Assembly (NCBI GenBank): GCA_032358165.1
Contig: JAALGY010000041.1
Coordinates: 2,108,001-2,172,000 of the forward strand
Direction: 5' to 3'
From: Diplosphaera chodatii
Taxonomy: Eukaryota; Chlorophyta; Trebouxiophyceae; Prasiolales; Stichococcaceae
Length of the DNA stretch: 64,000 nt
Translations under genes and position numbers: made by a program
Shown: piece by piece, positions 28,001-38,381 of the stretch
Layout of the letters: every line of letters starts with the position of its first letter
Numbering within the stretch: the first letter of the stretch is position 1
Notes under the pieces: model-generated
Told to the model about the DNA's origin: nothing
Seen by the model: only the letters and a program-made list of their open reading frames with translations
The model's database searches: none

Positions 28001-28798
28001 CCACAGCATGCGCCTGGACAGGGGCTGTCGGGCAGCGGCGACGGCATCGAGATGGAGCACCTCATCGTTGGCGTGCTGCTCGGCACGCCGCTGCTGTTCC
28101 TGCTGCCGACCACGCTCGTGTTCCACGCCTTTGCGCTGCTGCTGGCTGCCGGTGCAGCGGTGCTGCAGGTGCGCTACGGCTATATGAGGGATTTCAGACG
28201 GGATGTATATGCCCTTTGTCTGACATTCAGACATCGAAGGCACTCAGATAGACCAGTTTCTCATGTGGTCGAGCATCTGATACTGCATCCCAGCAGGTAG
28301 CATACCAGACTGTATTGCCTGGCAAGGTGGATCTGGCACCAATGATGGGGCACGGCACCCGAGCAGCCTTCTGCACACCCGCAGGCGTCACTGGCGGCAG
28401 CTGCTGCACTGATGCACGCCAACCCTGTAGCGCTGTTGGCGCTGCGTGCAGTGCGACCAGGACTGTTTGCAGCCGGCATCTCCTTCGAGCTGCTGCCTTG
28501 TGCTGCTGGATCGCCCTCGCACGCATCAGCCGGCTCCAGCTCTCAGCAGGCAGCAGCAGAAGCAGCAGCAGCAGCAAGGCAGCCAGGCAGCAGCATTCAA
28601 CCTGACAACAGGGTGGACGATGCACATGGGCTCTCAAAGCACCACAATGAGCTACAGCCTGTCTCAGATTCTGTGTCATACCTGCGACTGGTTAGCGTGC
28701 CACAGAGCTGGGCCGCTGTGCTGGCGCCTTGCTACAGGGCACTCTGCAGCAGAGCAGCTCGCAGCTGGGTAAATTCTGGTGTGAGGCTGCCATGGTGA
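25023..28798 (+). CDS. PIGQ: GPI1 / PIG-Q subunit of GPI N-acetylglucosaminyltransferase
   Basis: Seven exons: 25023-25218, 25325-about 26584, 26752-26904, 27133-27269, 27492-27631, 27775-28168, 28385-28798, giving roughly 897 aa. The diagnostic segment VRWLMGAPAGLKLHAELAAL (exon 3) matches the conserved WLMGAPAGLK of PIG-Q. SMLAMWRLILGHGKPRMFA (exon 5) and the membrane stretch VGVLLGTPLLFLLPTTLVFHAF (exon 6) match the downstream family blocks. The complex transfers GlcNAc to phosphatidylinositol, the first step of GPI-anchor synthesis at the ER. Several membrane helices are seen in exons 3, 4 and 6. Exon 2 is a single 1.26-kb exon of Ala/Gln/Ser-rich sequence, making the N-terminal half much longer than usual. 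The end of exon 2 is uncertain (26557 and 26584 both keep phase 1). Confidence 0.86.
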
Positions 28799-29398
28799 CA
28801 CTGGTAGAAGCCGGATTTAACCGCCTGCATTCTTGCTCGGTGAGACTCAGCATGCGGTATTGCAATCCTGCTCTCTCGGTAGGTTAGCGTTCGGTGTTAG
28901 TGGTTTCCGTGCATACTGTGCTGGCTGCTGCCAGTGCAACTCGTGCCATGTAATCAAAATAGCTGAGAGACGCCTCCGTTTGCATTACACCATGACTCGA
29001 AGGTCACTGCTGCTCAAAGTGGCTACTGTACACTAGTTTGCAGTCCTGCAGTATGCCCAGCGTTGCTACCAGACAGCGCCTCTGCCGCCGCCCCAATCGC
29101 TGCCTCTGATCGGCCGCGGCAACGTCGGGGCCTCCCACTCTCGCCACCAGTTGGGGCCGACATGAGTGCTGTTCTTCTGCCTTGTCTTCTGCTTCCTGCT
29201 GCCACCGTCACCGCTGCTGCTATGCAGGTACCGAAGCCCCAACGCCACACCTGAGCGCCAAGGATCACACAGCTGCTCAAAGGGGCAGTCTCAAGTCCTG
29301 CAGCAGTTGCTTCGTAGCTAATGCAACCCGTCAGCAGTGTCTGCGCAGTAGCTCGTGAATCCGGGAAGCAGGCAAGACACCTTTCGGTGGTTCAGCAT
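28799..29398. other. Convergent 3' intergenic region, GPI1 / HNH-like gene
   Basis: These 600 bp between two facing stop codons hold 3' UTRs. A TGTAA at 28949-28953, the usual green-algal polyadenylation element, lies about 150 nt after the GPI1 stop and could serve it. Open frames near 29023-29280 on both strands are unsupported. Confidence 0.45.
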
Positions 29399-32122
29399 CT
29401 ACACGCTTTCACGCTGATAAGGTGGACCATCGCAGAGCCGTGGCCTAAGACCTGGACTGTCAGATGTTCTGGGCATTCTATGTACAACAGCCGCATTGCG
29501 GCTGTCACACACGGGCAGCTGCACCTGCTGCGTGGTGGGGCCGGGGCCGCAGGATGCCGTGGTTGTGCCACACCAGGGTGCGCTCGCCCGCCCTCGCCGC
29601 CACCGCCTGCACCAGGTGGCACCAGCTTCAAGCCAGCCTGGTCTGGCGTCTGGAACGCGAGCAGTCCACAGCAGCAGTGCCCAGGCATTGCGTGTCAGCT
29701 TTCCACATGCGCAGGGATGCATATGGGCGGTGAACACGGCGGCCTCAAATGGTCTACATTCATAAAGCAGGCGTTGGGCAGCCGGCTGTTCGCAGCAACC
29801 TGCTTGATGCTGCAGGGCTTGCACTGGGGGAAGAGCTGCTGCGGCGGCGGCCCCACCGGCAGCTTCAGCATCGCCCGCACCCGCCGCAGCGCCTGTGTGC
29901 AGGGCATGGTCTGGTTGAATCCAACAAATTAGAGGGACGTCCGTCGAGCAGGGGCAGAGTGACATCGTGGCCTGCTGTGCACTTGCTGCCTCCTTTCACA
30001 TCGCTCAGCTGCGACGCCCCTGCAGCTTGCTGCATCGCGAGCTCGGTGGGTAGGCTGCAGCTGGCCGCACCCTCTGGAACATGCCGAAGCGCTGCGTGCG
30101 GGTGCCGTGGGCGCGGCGGGCGGCCGCCACTTTCCGCCGCGTCTGCGCGTCAAACAGCGCCACCAGCTCCTCCACCTGCTCGGTCGGCCGCTGCACCCCT
30201 GCGCACGTGCGCAGCCAGTGCAGTAGAGTCGCAGTCCATCGCGCATGCCGGCTGGCAGGTCTAGCCGGTGCTGTCAGCTTGACACAAGGTGGGTACGGAG
30301 CAGCGTGCAGACGGCGCTTCTGCAACTGCAGGGCCGCAACACATCATCGTCACACGGTCAAGGAGGACATGTGCGTCTGAGAGAGTGGGGACCCGTTACA
30401 GGACAACGACAGGCAGGGGGCATACCCAGGGCCTTCATGACGCCCTTCATGGTGCGGCCGCTGCTGCCTGGCTTGCTGCTCAGCAGGTCCTTGTACCCCG
30501 CGCCATACACCTGATATTGCCAAAATAAGCCCGTCAGACCGTGCTGGGAGGGGGATGACTGGGTTCCGGCACTGCCACTGATGCCACACTGGTCTGTGAT
30601 ACTGACTTCTTCCCAGCAGACAGAGGGCAGGCAGTAGAGTATGCGCTCCGTGTATTGGGGCGAGGTGCATGGCGCGACGCTGCGCAGGTGCTGGACGATG
30701 CCAGCAGAGGCAGCGGAGTGCAATGGGCAACTTCGAAGTTGCCGGCTTGCCTTTACATTTGGCGGTATGTGGTCGGCTATCGCGTCACCGCTGCGCCTCC
30801 CGCAGTGGTGGCACCCGTCACTGCAGCATGCACACCAGGGCTGTCAGCATCGTTCCGTCAGAGCGTGAGCAGCGAGCCGCAGCGCAGCCTGTAAAGCTGT
30901 GCAGAGGGTGCGCAGGTCGGTGAGTTTGCACACGCGTAGATTGCCAGAGACAGGTATTGAAGCACACCATGACGGCTGTGTGCGACGTTCGTTGTTGCTG
31001 CGGCAGCACGCGCTCACCTCTCGAAGAACTGGCCGATCTTCTTCAGCTCGGAGGCGTTGCCGTACAGCGGCCCGTACTTTTGCCTGCTGAGCCGCACCGT
31101 CCGCGCCGGCAGCGACCTGCGCGCCAGGGCCCCCGCCTCGAACAGGTCGCTGGGCATCACCGCGCGGAACCTGCCGCCCAGCGCCTGTGACAGAGTGCCA
31201 TGGTCACAGCACTGCCCTGGAACATGCCCTGTGACCGAGACTCATACTTGCTGTTGTATTGCGGTGCCCACCTCACGCCCATATGCGTTCTGGCTTGTCA
31301 AGCAAGCCCACAGCGCTTGCCGTGCCGGGGTAACGACTTGCGAGCAAGTGGGTGTCTGCAAGGCAGTCACCCGCCACAGCAGCACGCCACCAACTGCATC
31401 CACCAGCAGGTCCTGCCGCCGCACACCAGCCCACAGCGGCTGTGGCTGCTGGCGCCTCCCACCGCGCCCCTGCTGAGGCTGCTCAAGACCCGCCCGCACG
31501 TGCCGGAATGCCTGAGAGCAGGGTGCAAACTGACCGTGAGCGTGGGTGTTGCCGCGTCCTTTTAAAGTCGAACAGCAAACATATCAGATGTACATGTTTC
31601 AAAGCACGCCAATGCATGACGGCGTCCTCAGCACATTGGCTGTGCAGATACATTGGGCAAGGATGTCATGTGTGGCAGCGTATGACCTGCCCAGCTGCTG
31701 CGGAGGCTGCCCCGATGCCCAGTGCGCCGAGTGCTGAGGCCAGCAGCGGTGTGGCTGAGGACACCCGCAGCGCCATGCCGGCACCCTGCCGCAAACATGC
31801 ACCAAAAAAGAGTGATGCATCAAGGCCTGCCTCTGACGCCGAAGGGCTAGCAAGTGCCAAGCCAAGCATGTCCACAGAGCGCATCACATCAGTCAGTGAC
31901 TTCGCAGGCATGCGACTTGCCTGCGCTGCCTGTAAACCGAGGCCAAACGTCAATGCCGATGCCGCCACTGGCAAGACATACGGTGCCGCTGGTCGCAGGT
32001 ACCCAAGAAACGCTTCAAGTTCGCTGTAGGGTGCATAGAGCCCGGTGAGTGCACATGAAGCGACAACATGCAGTGCATGCTTTCAGGCACGGCCGAGTTG
32101 CGCACCTGTCATGCTGAGGCAT
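29399..32122 (-). CDS. Membrane protein with C-terminal HNH-like zinc domain
   Basis: Ten exons, 32122-32106, 32023-31687, 31511-31371, 31184-31018, 30820-30757, 30510-30426, 30198-30071, 29910-29800, 29606-29525, 29451-29399, keep phase at all nine junctions and give 394 aa. Residues 15-37 and about 95-118 are hydrophobic and Ala/Gly-rich, likely membrane segments. QDLLVDAVGGVLLWRALGG and RAVMPSDLFEAGALARRSLP follow. The C-terminal half has CHHCG (Cys224, Cys227), ADHIPPN (Asp237-His238), FPQCKPCS (Cys343, Cys346) and WHNHG (His364-His366). CxxC, DHxP, CxxC and HxH in this order is the pattern of an HNH or treble-clef zinc fold. I have a vague memory of a eukaryotic family of unknown function with GCHxCG...DHxPPN...PQCxPCS but cannot name it. 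Exon 1 is only 17 nt, so the start is the weakest part. Confidence 0.7.
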
Positions 32123-32832
32123 GCTGCTGTGGCCGGCCGCTCTCGCCAAGTGCGTTTCAGCTGATCATGTACGATTGAGAATGCTCTCCAAGGCGAGTCT
32201 CATCGATATCGTCTCGATATCGTCAACCACCATACATGCTGTCTAGCTTGGACAAGCTCATTCGCAAATGCAGGCCTTTGCACTTGCTCAGCTGCGCAGT
32301 AGATGCCAGTACATGGAGCAAACAGCACTACGCATAATGCGGAAGCGATGCTACTTGCTTGTTGGACGACGACGGCGCCGCAAGTATGCTGCAGAGTGCG
32401 TTTGGCCCGTTCACTGCAGCTGCTGTTCCAAGGCTTCGGATATCAAGCGACGCCCATTGGTTGTGACTGGGACAGCCCGATGAAGTTCGCCAATTAATTT
32501 GCCGATTGGTGGGGATAATGGCGACCTTTACAAGAGCTTTCAGGTCAATCGCTGATGGGCTGTGCATTGTCCAAGAGTTACCAGGGGATCGTGATGTGAA
32601 TCTGGTCGGACTTGCAGCCCCTGTTGCTTGTAGTAGTACAGCAGATCTGCAGTGACGTACATGCTCCAAAGCGGAGAAAGTGCACTGTGCATGCTGCCAG
32701 CAGCCACCGAGAGGTGCACCATGGCACAGCCGCTCAGAGCGATGCATGCACGCCCCGCATCGGTCCGCACCCAGCAGGCACGCTGCCGTCATTGTATGCG
32801 CTCATTAGACCTGCAGCCGCTGGCTTGTCGGC
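32123..32832. other. Intergenic region upstream of the HNH-like gene
   Basis: These 710 bp separate the ACBP stop from the start of the next gene on the same strand, so they hold the ACBP 3' UTR and the promoter of the HNH-like gene. Two copies of the palindrome CGATATCG stand at 32204-32211 and 32215-32222. An open minus frame near 32560-32770 has no family match. Confidence 0.4.
32204..32222. repeat. Two tandem CGATATCG palindromes
   Basis: CGATATCG occurs at 32204-32211 and again at 32215-32222, separated by three bases. They sit about 80-100 bp upstream of the proposed start of the HNH-like gene on its coding side, a position that would suit a dimeric regulator site. No factor is known to me for it. 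Confidence 0.6.
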
Positions 32833-33516
32833 TCATTCGGTGTAGTCTTCCAACGCGGGGTGGTTCTCCCAGTCTGCATTGTCGCGCTCCAGCAGCGCAA
32901 TGTACTGCACAGGCAAAAGCCGAAGAAAGATCATCACCATGAATATGCAGTTAGTGGGCGGCCCATGCTTCAGGATCAGCAGGCTGGCCACCCCATGTGA
33001 ACGAGTCTCGCAGGCTAGTCTGCCCAAAAAGAATTTCATGCATTGGTGCGCCTCAGCCAAGCCTGCTGTGTGGCCAGAGGACTTCCATAGCCATGTACAG
33101 GGCAGGGAGTGAGCGACCTTGCCCCTGCAGCAGCTAGCCATGCTGCATGACATGTTTGGCCAGTGCCTGCATCTAGCGGGCCTGGCCTGCTCTCGCATTG
33201 CCTTGGCCGCAGCATGTGGGCAGGACCAAAACCTGGCCCCCAGAACGGTGCAGTGGTGCATGCAGAGCAGGGCTGCACCAACCTGGCGCTTGGCGTCCTC
33301 GGTGCTGGTGCCCTTGACCTCGTTCCAGGCGTCCCACTTGGCGCGCGCCTCCAGCTGCACCGCCCACGGCTGTGACCCCTTCACATCACCCTCGGTGGCC
33401 TGCTTGAAGTAGCTGTAGTAGAGCAGCTTCGTCTCGTTGCTTGAGTTTGCCTTCGGACCGTTACGGATCAGAAACACAGCCTTCTTAAAGCGCTTGTCCA
33501 AATCAACGTCGGCCAT
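32833..33516 (-). CDS. ACBP: Acyl-CoA-binding protein (ACBP)
   Basis: Two exons, 33516-33283 and 32904-32833, give 101 aa, the size of small soluble plant ACBPs (about 90-100). The protein begins MADVDLDKRFKKAVFLIRN and keeps the signature KLLYYSYFKQATEGDVKG and KWDAWNEVKGTSTEDAKR, ending in YIALLERDNADWENHP. The Tyr and Lys residues of the YxxYKQAT-like stretch and the W..W pair bind the CoA head and acyl chain in the family. It would carry and protect long-chain acyl-CoA in the cytosol. No transit peptide or ankyrin or kelch extension is present. One 378-bp intron splits the helical bundle late. Confidence 0.96.
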   Translation of the reverse strand: MADVDLDKRFKKAVFLIRNGPKANSSNETKLLYYSYFKQATEGDVKGSQPWAVQLEARAKWDAWNEVKGTSTEDAKRQVGAALLCMHHCTVLGARFWSCPHAAAKAMREQARPARCRHWPNMSCSMASCCRGKVAHSLPCTWLWKSSGHTAGLAEAHQCMKFFLGRLACETRSHGVASLLILKHGPPTNCIFMVMIFLRLLPVQYIALLERDNADWENHPALEDYTE

Positions 33517-34618
33517 AGCGGCAGATCTGCCGAATGGACCTGTCAGGGGATTTGCTCCCCTGCTGCTCAATGGCTGCTGCGCTTGCGATGGGATGCAGCC
33601 TCAGCAAAACCAACAGGGGAGTCGACATGAAGGCAACTGTACAAGGGAAACAAGAATGGCGGATGCGCTGCAGGTTGCATGGACCCATGGCTACTCGGCG
33701 CATGACAGAAGGTGTTCCCTAAGCAAGGTGTCAGGCCCTGTGGTGAAATGCAGTGGTGACATGAACTCTTGCTGTCACCGACTCTTGGGGACGCCATTCA
33801 AGGCAGCTTGGGCTTCGGGACATCCTGAAGTTGCCACGACTTCGACTCATTACATATGACTGTGCCGCTGCAATCACACGCAATTGCCCAGCAAACCTGC
33901 CTTGCCGTCAGTCAACTGGGTGACATGGAGTGGTCATCCACTTGTCACCACGTTGGGCCGCACAGCTGCGAATGTGTCACGAACAAACCACAAAGTACTC
34001 ACTGAGCCATCAAACAATGCTGTGTTCTCTGACAGTGCATCCTTGCTGAAGATGGGCACAGCACATCATAGCCGGCCCGACAAACCACACAATGGAACTA
34101 GACAATAGAGTGCCAACACTGCAAGTCTACTTTAGGCTGCACGCTGGGCAAAATACGCCCCTCTGGGTGCTGACACTGGGATCATGTGCTGTCTGCCTCG
34201 CTACTTCGATGATTCGATCTGAAGTACTGCAGTGCATCCCAATGATCCCGCTGCTGGCTCACATACTTGGGCTGAATGCGGTGTGCTGCTGGTAGGGAGG
34301 AAGGCTGCAGGAAGCTACAGGACAGTCGTGCGAAGGCACGAGCACTGCCCTGTGTCTATGCAGCAGTGCCAGCAATGGGTGTGCCAGACGTGGCTGGTGG
34401 GGCCACTGGCACACCAATTGCTTGGCGCTCAATTGGGTGTCGTTGCTGCAAAGCGAATCGTGCTGCAGAAAATTCCAGCTGGAAGCACCGGCTGCAGAGG
34501 GCTGCTGACTGCCGGACTGCCGTCGGCGACCATGCGTCGCCAGACTGCCCCGATCCGGCTGTCTGACCAAGCAGCCGCTGCTTCCGACGCCAAGATAAAA
34601 GCGCTGCAGGCGCTGTAC
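33517..34618. other. Intergenic region between DPBB gene and ACBP
   Basis: These 1.1 kb between two same-strand genes hold the 3' UTR of the DPBB gene and the ACBP promoter. Plus- and minus-strand open frames here (for example 33437-33859 and 34232-34714) show no family sequence and no consistent exon chain. I see no RNA gene. Confidence 0.4.
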
Positions 34619-36572
34619 CTAGCGCAGCATCTTGCGGCCCATCATGATCTTCTTCGCCGTGGTCGCACGCTGCAGGGCAGGAAGACTGCAATGTCGATGT
34701 TCAGGCACTGCTGAGGCAGCACAGCTTAACGGCATATTGCGTTAAGAGCAGCAAGGTGCTGTCAGCAAAGTCCATGGCATAGCATGACAGGCGTGACACA
34801 GTGGTCTGATCTGGAAAGGTGGCATCACATCGATTTGGTGAAGGCCATACCGTGTTGTAGAGCCGGCGCAGGCGCAGCGCGTTCTTGTACACGCTGCCGT
34901 ACTTGGCGGCCTGCATGACCTTCAGCCACTTCTTGGCCTGGAGGGTGAAGAAGATGTACGAGGCGCGCGCCTTCCTCTGGGCTGCCGTCACTGCAGCGGC
35001 AAAGCGGCAGCAGATCAAGGTGACGACCATGCATAGCCACATGCGTGAGGACTGCACTTCAGCGTGGATGCACACAACGTAGACAGCACGAAACGCGCAA
35101 ACAGCATGCGCCGATTTCGTCGTTCCAACATGAGCTGCTGTGGTAGGCCTTGCAAATCTGACAACCTCGAGACATGACAGGCTCAGTGGATAAATGACTC
35201 ACGAGGCTTTGGTGCGGGCTTGGGAGTGGCCTTTTTGGGAGCGGCCTTTTTGGGTGCGGGCCTCTTAGTGGGCACCACAGCGCGGCCCGCATCGGAAGAT
35301 TCCACCTGGTTGCTGCCGGCACCCTCATCCACCCAGTGCCACTCGATGCCCCACCTGCGTCACATGCAGCAGTGGATGCGTCAGAACCAGAGCTGTGCGG
35401 GGTGCGACGCCCCACACCTGTGAAGCTGCCCGCGTGTGGCACGGGCTACTTCAAGGCGCTGGCACCAGCTGTCCCAACAGCAGCAGTGGATGCCCTGTGC
35501 AACAGCGTGGGAGCTGGGACGCACCGGCCATCGCCGCCGATGCCCAGGTCCAGGTCCCCGTACTTGCACTCTGCAGTAACGCATCCAGCCCGCTGGATAT
35601 CCAGACGTGAGTGGCGCAATGCAGCCAGCAACAGCGGCCCAGTCTCACACACAGTCGCACAGTAAGGATGCAGGTGTGGCCGTGGCACTCAGGCGGCGCA
35701 CCTGGGCACACATTGGTGACCTGACCCTGCTGCCAGCTGGTGGAGATGGGGTTGCCGCCGCTGCCGCTGCCCGTCCCGCGGAACATGAGCTTCTTGCCGC
35801 AGAAGTCGGTGCCGCCGTGCGGGCCGGCCTGCGACGGGACATGGCGCGGTGTCTCAGTCAGGCCTCCATGCTGACTTCGTTCAAAAGGCCACCTGATGCT
35901 GATCAGCACCGACAAATCCCATGAGAGACGAGGCTCGTGCACCGTTGTGGCAGGACGTGCAGGGGCGAGTACCTGCGATAAAATGAGTTTGTGCCTTGTC
36001 CACCTGGGGCTGGTTGAGCGCGACACGGACACCGAACTGCCCTCCAGATGGCGGCCAGGGCTTGCCGTCGTTGGGCACATTGCCCGCGCAGTAGCCTGGA
36101 CATGGGGAACAGGAAAAGGGGTCTGCACAAGTACCTACTTGTCTCTTCGGAAAGTGCGCCAAGAGATGCAAACATGACCGAGCTCCTTCGTTGGATTAAG
36201 CACTGCGAAGTAGGGTTTGCCAAATGCCACATGCATGCAGCGGCGCTGCCCACCTGCCCAGCCGTTGTCGCCATAGTATGTGCCTGCAGCATTCGATAAG
36301 TATTGGTCAGCATTCGGGTGTGCCGTAAAGACGAGATTGTTGGCAGTACATGCTGAGTGGCGCGAACTGCGCACGAGTCCGTCAAAAGAGCACGCCACGT
36401 GCAGGCATCGAACAGGTTTGTACTTCGCCTATCAGTCGTGCAGCCCGGATATGGAAAGCGACTCGGCGGTAATGAGTGAACACCGCTCACCGTCGCCTGA
36501 GAAGTTGGCCGCGACACACGAGACGGCTGCCAGCAGCACCGCAGCCGTCAGGGCGATCAGTCTGGGTGCCAT
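34619..36572 (-). CDS. Secreted expansin-like DPBB protein with Lys/Pro-rich basic tail
   Basis: Eight exons, 36572-36491, 36283-36254, 36095-36004, 35828-35702, 35570-35525, 35354-35203, 34990-34851, 34669-34619, give 239 aa with phase kept throughout. Residues 1-22 are a classic signal peptide (MAPRLIALTAAVLLAAVSCVA). GTYYGDNGWAG, GVRVALNQ, CGKKLMF, VTNVCPECKYGDLDLG and GRWGIEWHWV follow, the order seen in double-psi beta-barrel domains of expansins and barwin-like proteins (GTxTYYG; VTDxCP; GDLDL). After the barrel comes a repeat of PAPKKAAPKKATPKPAPK and a basic helix-forming tail with many Lys and Arg. No C-terminal CBM63 expansin domain is present. A role at the cell wall, held by the cationic tail, is likely but inferred. 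Exon 2 is only 30 nt. Confidence 0.75.
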
Positions 36573-38381
36573 GCTGCGATTACGCCGGGAGGGGTGATGC
36601 GTCTGGTGGGTTTAGGGTGGCGGCTCCAAGCGTGTGGCGTCCGGGACCTGCATGGAACCAAGCACATCAGCAACACACTATCCGATGGGGGTACCAGCGC
36701 TGAGCAGGGGTTGCCAACGGTGCGCTGGGGGTCGCAAGTGCCGGGTTGGTTCAGCCGACACCCTGCAGATCGGCGCCGACTGCTGGGCAGTCAAAACGGT
36801 GACCTGCGCAAACGCCCTTTGGATAGAGTATGTATTCTACACCAGCGACAGCGAGGCCGTTTGAGGACGCATGGCTGCCGAAGCGCGCGTCGACACCCCC
36901 AACTGGGCGGGGGCTGACTCAGTGATGCCCTAGCAATAGCGCGCGCAAGACACGACGCGCGATACAGTACATGCAACGCTGCCTGCTTTTGATGGACTCC
37001 AAGTGCTGTATGCGAGGCTATATCGAGGCAGCCACCATGCCCGCGGCATGCGAGCGGACAGGGCAGAACGACGTTTGGAACTTCTGGGGTCCAATCCATC
37101 CCAAAACAACTCGTACGCCGCAGGTCCCCCTTCAGCTCTTGGAGCCAAGAGTGTGACATGTTGCCCGGAGAATCGAGGACCAATGGCCTCACAGGGGTGC
37201 AGTCTGTCTACAGGCACTCGGTGCCCCAGAACGCGGCCGGCCCACTGTTGGCAGCTACAGTTTACCCAACCGCAGCTCGCCGTTCGCCCACTTGCAAACG
37301 CGAAGAATCACAGCAAAGAACGCTGAGTGGGGTGAGCAGGAACCAAAAGACACCCCACAACGCCCCAGCGTGAAGTAAACGAACGGGAGTCGTCGCCTGA
37401 CCTGTTGTTGAGAGACGTGTCGCCCTGTTGGCAGTCCTCAGCGGCGGTGCTCAGGCAGCTCGCAGGGCTCCACTTTCGGCTGCGTGGTGGCGCGTGGAAG
37501 TGAAAGTGGGTGGTGCAAGCGGGGCACCGTGCAAGTCAGTCTGTCCGCACGTGACCCCTGTCAGACAGAATGCAGCCAGACTGACTGGGCCAGCTATGAC
37601 AGAACCGCGCCGTCAGATGGCTCGTTCCGCTTGCGCATATGTGGAACATAGTTGTACATCTCGGAGGCATTTGCAGGCTGAAACACTTTGATCGCTTCAG
37701 GTGGAGACCTCATATGCTGCGACCCCTTGTGCCCTGGACTGCCGCGTGGCGACCACAAACACCACCAGCCTGGAGCAAGCTGGAAGTTGTCAAGCTACAG
37801 AACATCTGGCGCGCTGTGGGGTTACAACCTCAACAGCAGCGAACGCTGGTGTGGCTGTTGGGTCGGCAGTTATCCGACAAGCTGTGAGTCAGTGCAAGTG
37901 CCGAAGTTTCACAGATGCAGGGACCAAAACATCAACAGCGGCGGGGTTGACAACACCAATATACAGCTTGCCATGGGCCTAGGTGGCTACGATCTATAGC
38001 AACAATCACCATCGGAGACGGTCACTAGCTTCTCGCATTGATTGCCAGGCCGTGCAGAACCCAATCTGCACGGTCTCTGGCCTGTCAGAAAGTCTACAGT
38101 GGTGGCACTCGTAGCCGCCGTCCAAGCGTCAGCTCTGCAGCGCCCGCCTCCAAACCAAATACCCGCCGCAGCTTGCCCCTGCAATCCGCAGCATCTGCAT
38201 CGCCGTCGCGCTAGGCACAGGCCTGACTTTGCGCCATATATCCCACGCACCGCTAGTGGCCGATCACCCAGGGTACTACATGTGACCCCATCACGTGCCA
38301 TGAAGCTCGAGGTCAGGCGGGCACATCCGTCATTAGGAGGATCCGTCTGGAAGACTTTCCCGCTCCCAAGCAGTGCAGGCA
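36573..38381. other. Unresolved 1.8-kb region with Cys-rich open frames
   Basis: Between the start of the DPBB gene and the stop of the F-box gene there is no model I can defend. Plus-strand frames at 36634-36864 (GCQRCAGGRKC, then ADCWAVKTVTC), 36971-37156 and 37701-37982 are Cys-containing and could be exons of a small secreted protein, but they have no shared splice chain or family match. 38042-38300 is GC-rich without a convincing frame. The first 200 bp are the DPBB promoter. Confidence 0.35.

Noticed and set aside
31980..32040. Minus-strand reading APYSELEAFLGYLRP looked like the PYSEH...EL motif of SNM1/Artemis nucleases.
   Set aside because: No metallo-beta-lactamase HxHxDH exons exist upstream, and the downstream sequence is hydrophobic. 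The exon fits the HNH-like membrane gene in phase, with the acceptor at 32024.
32560..32770. Minus-strand frame with VTADLLYYYKQQGLQ considered as a first exon of the HNH-like gene.
   Set aside because: No donor gives the phase 2 needed by the exon at 32023, whereas the short exon at 32122-32106 does.
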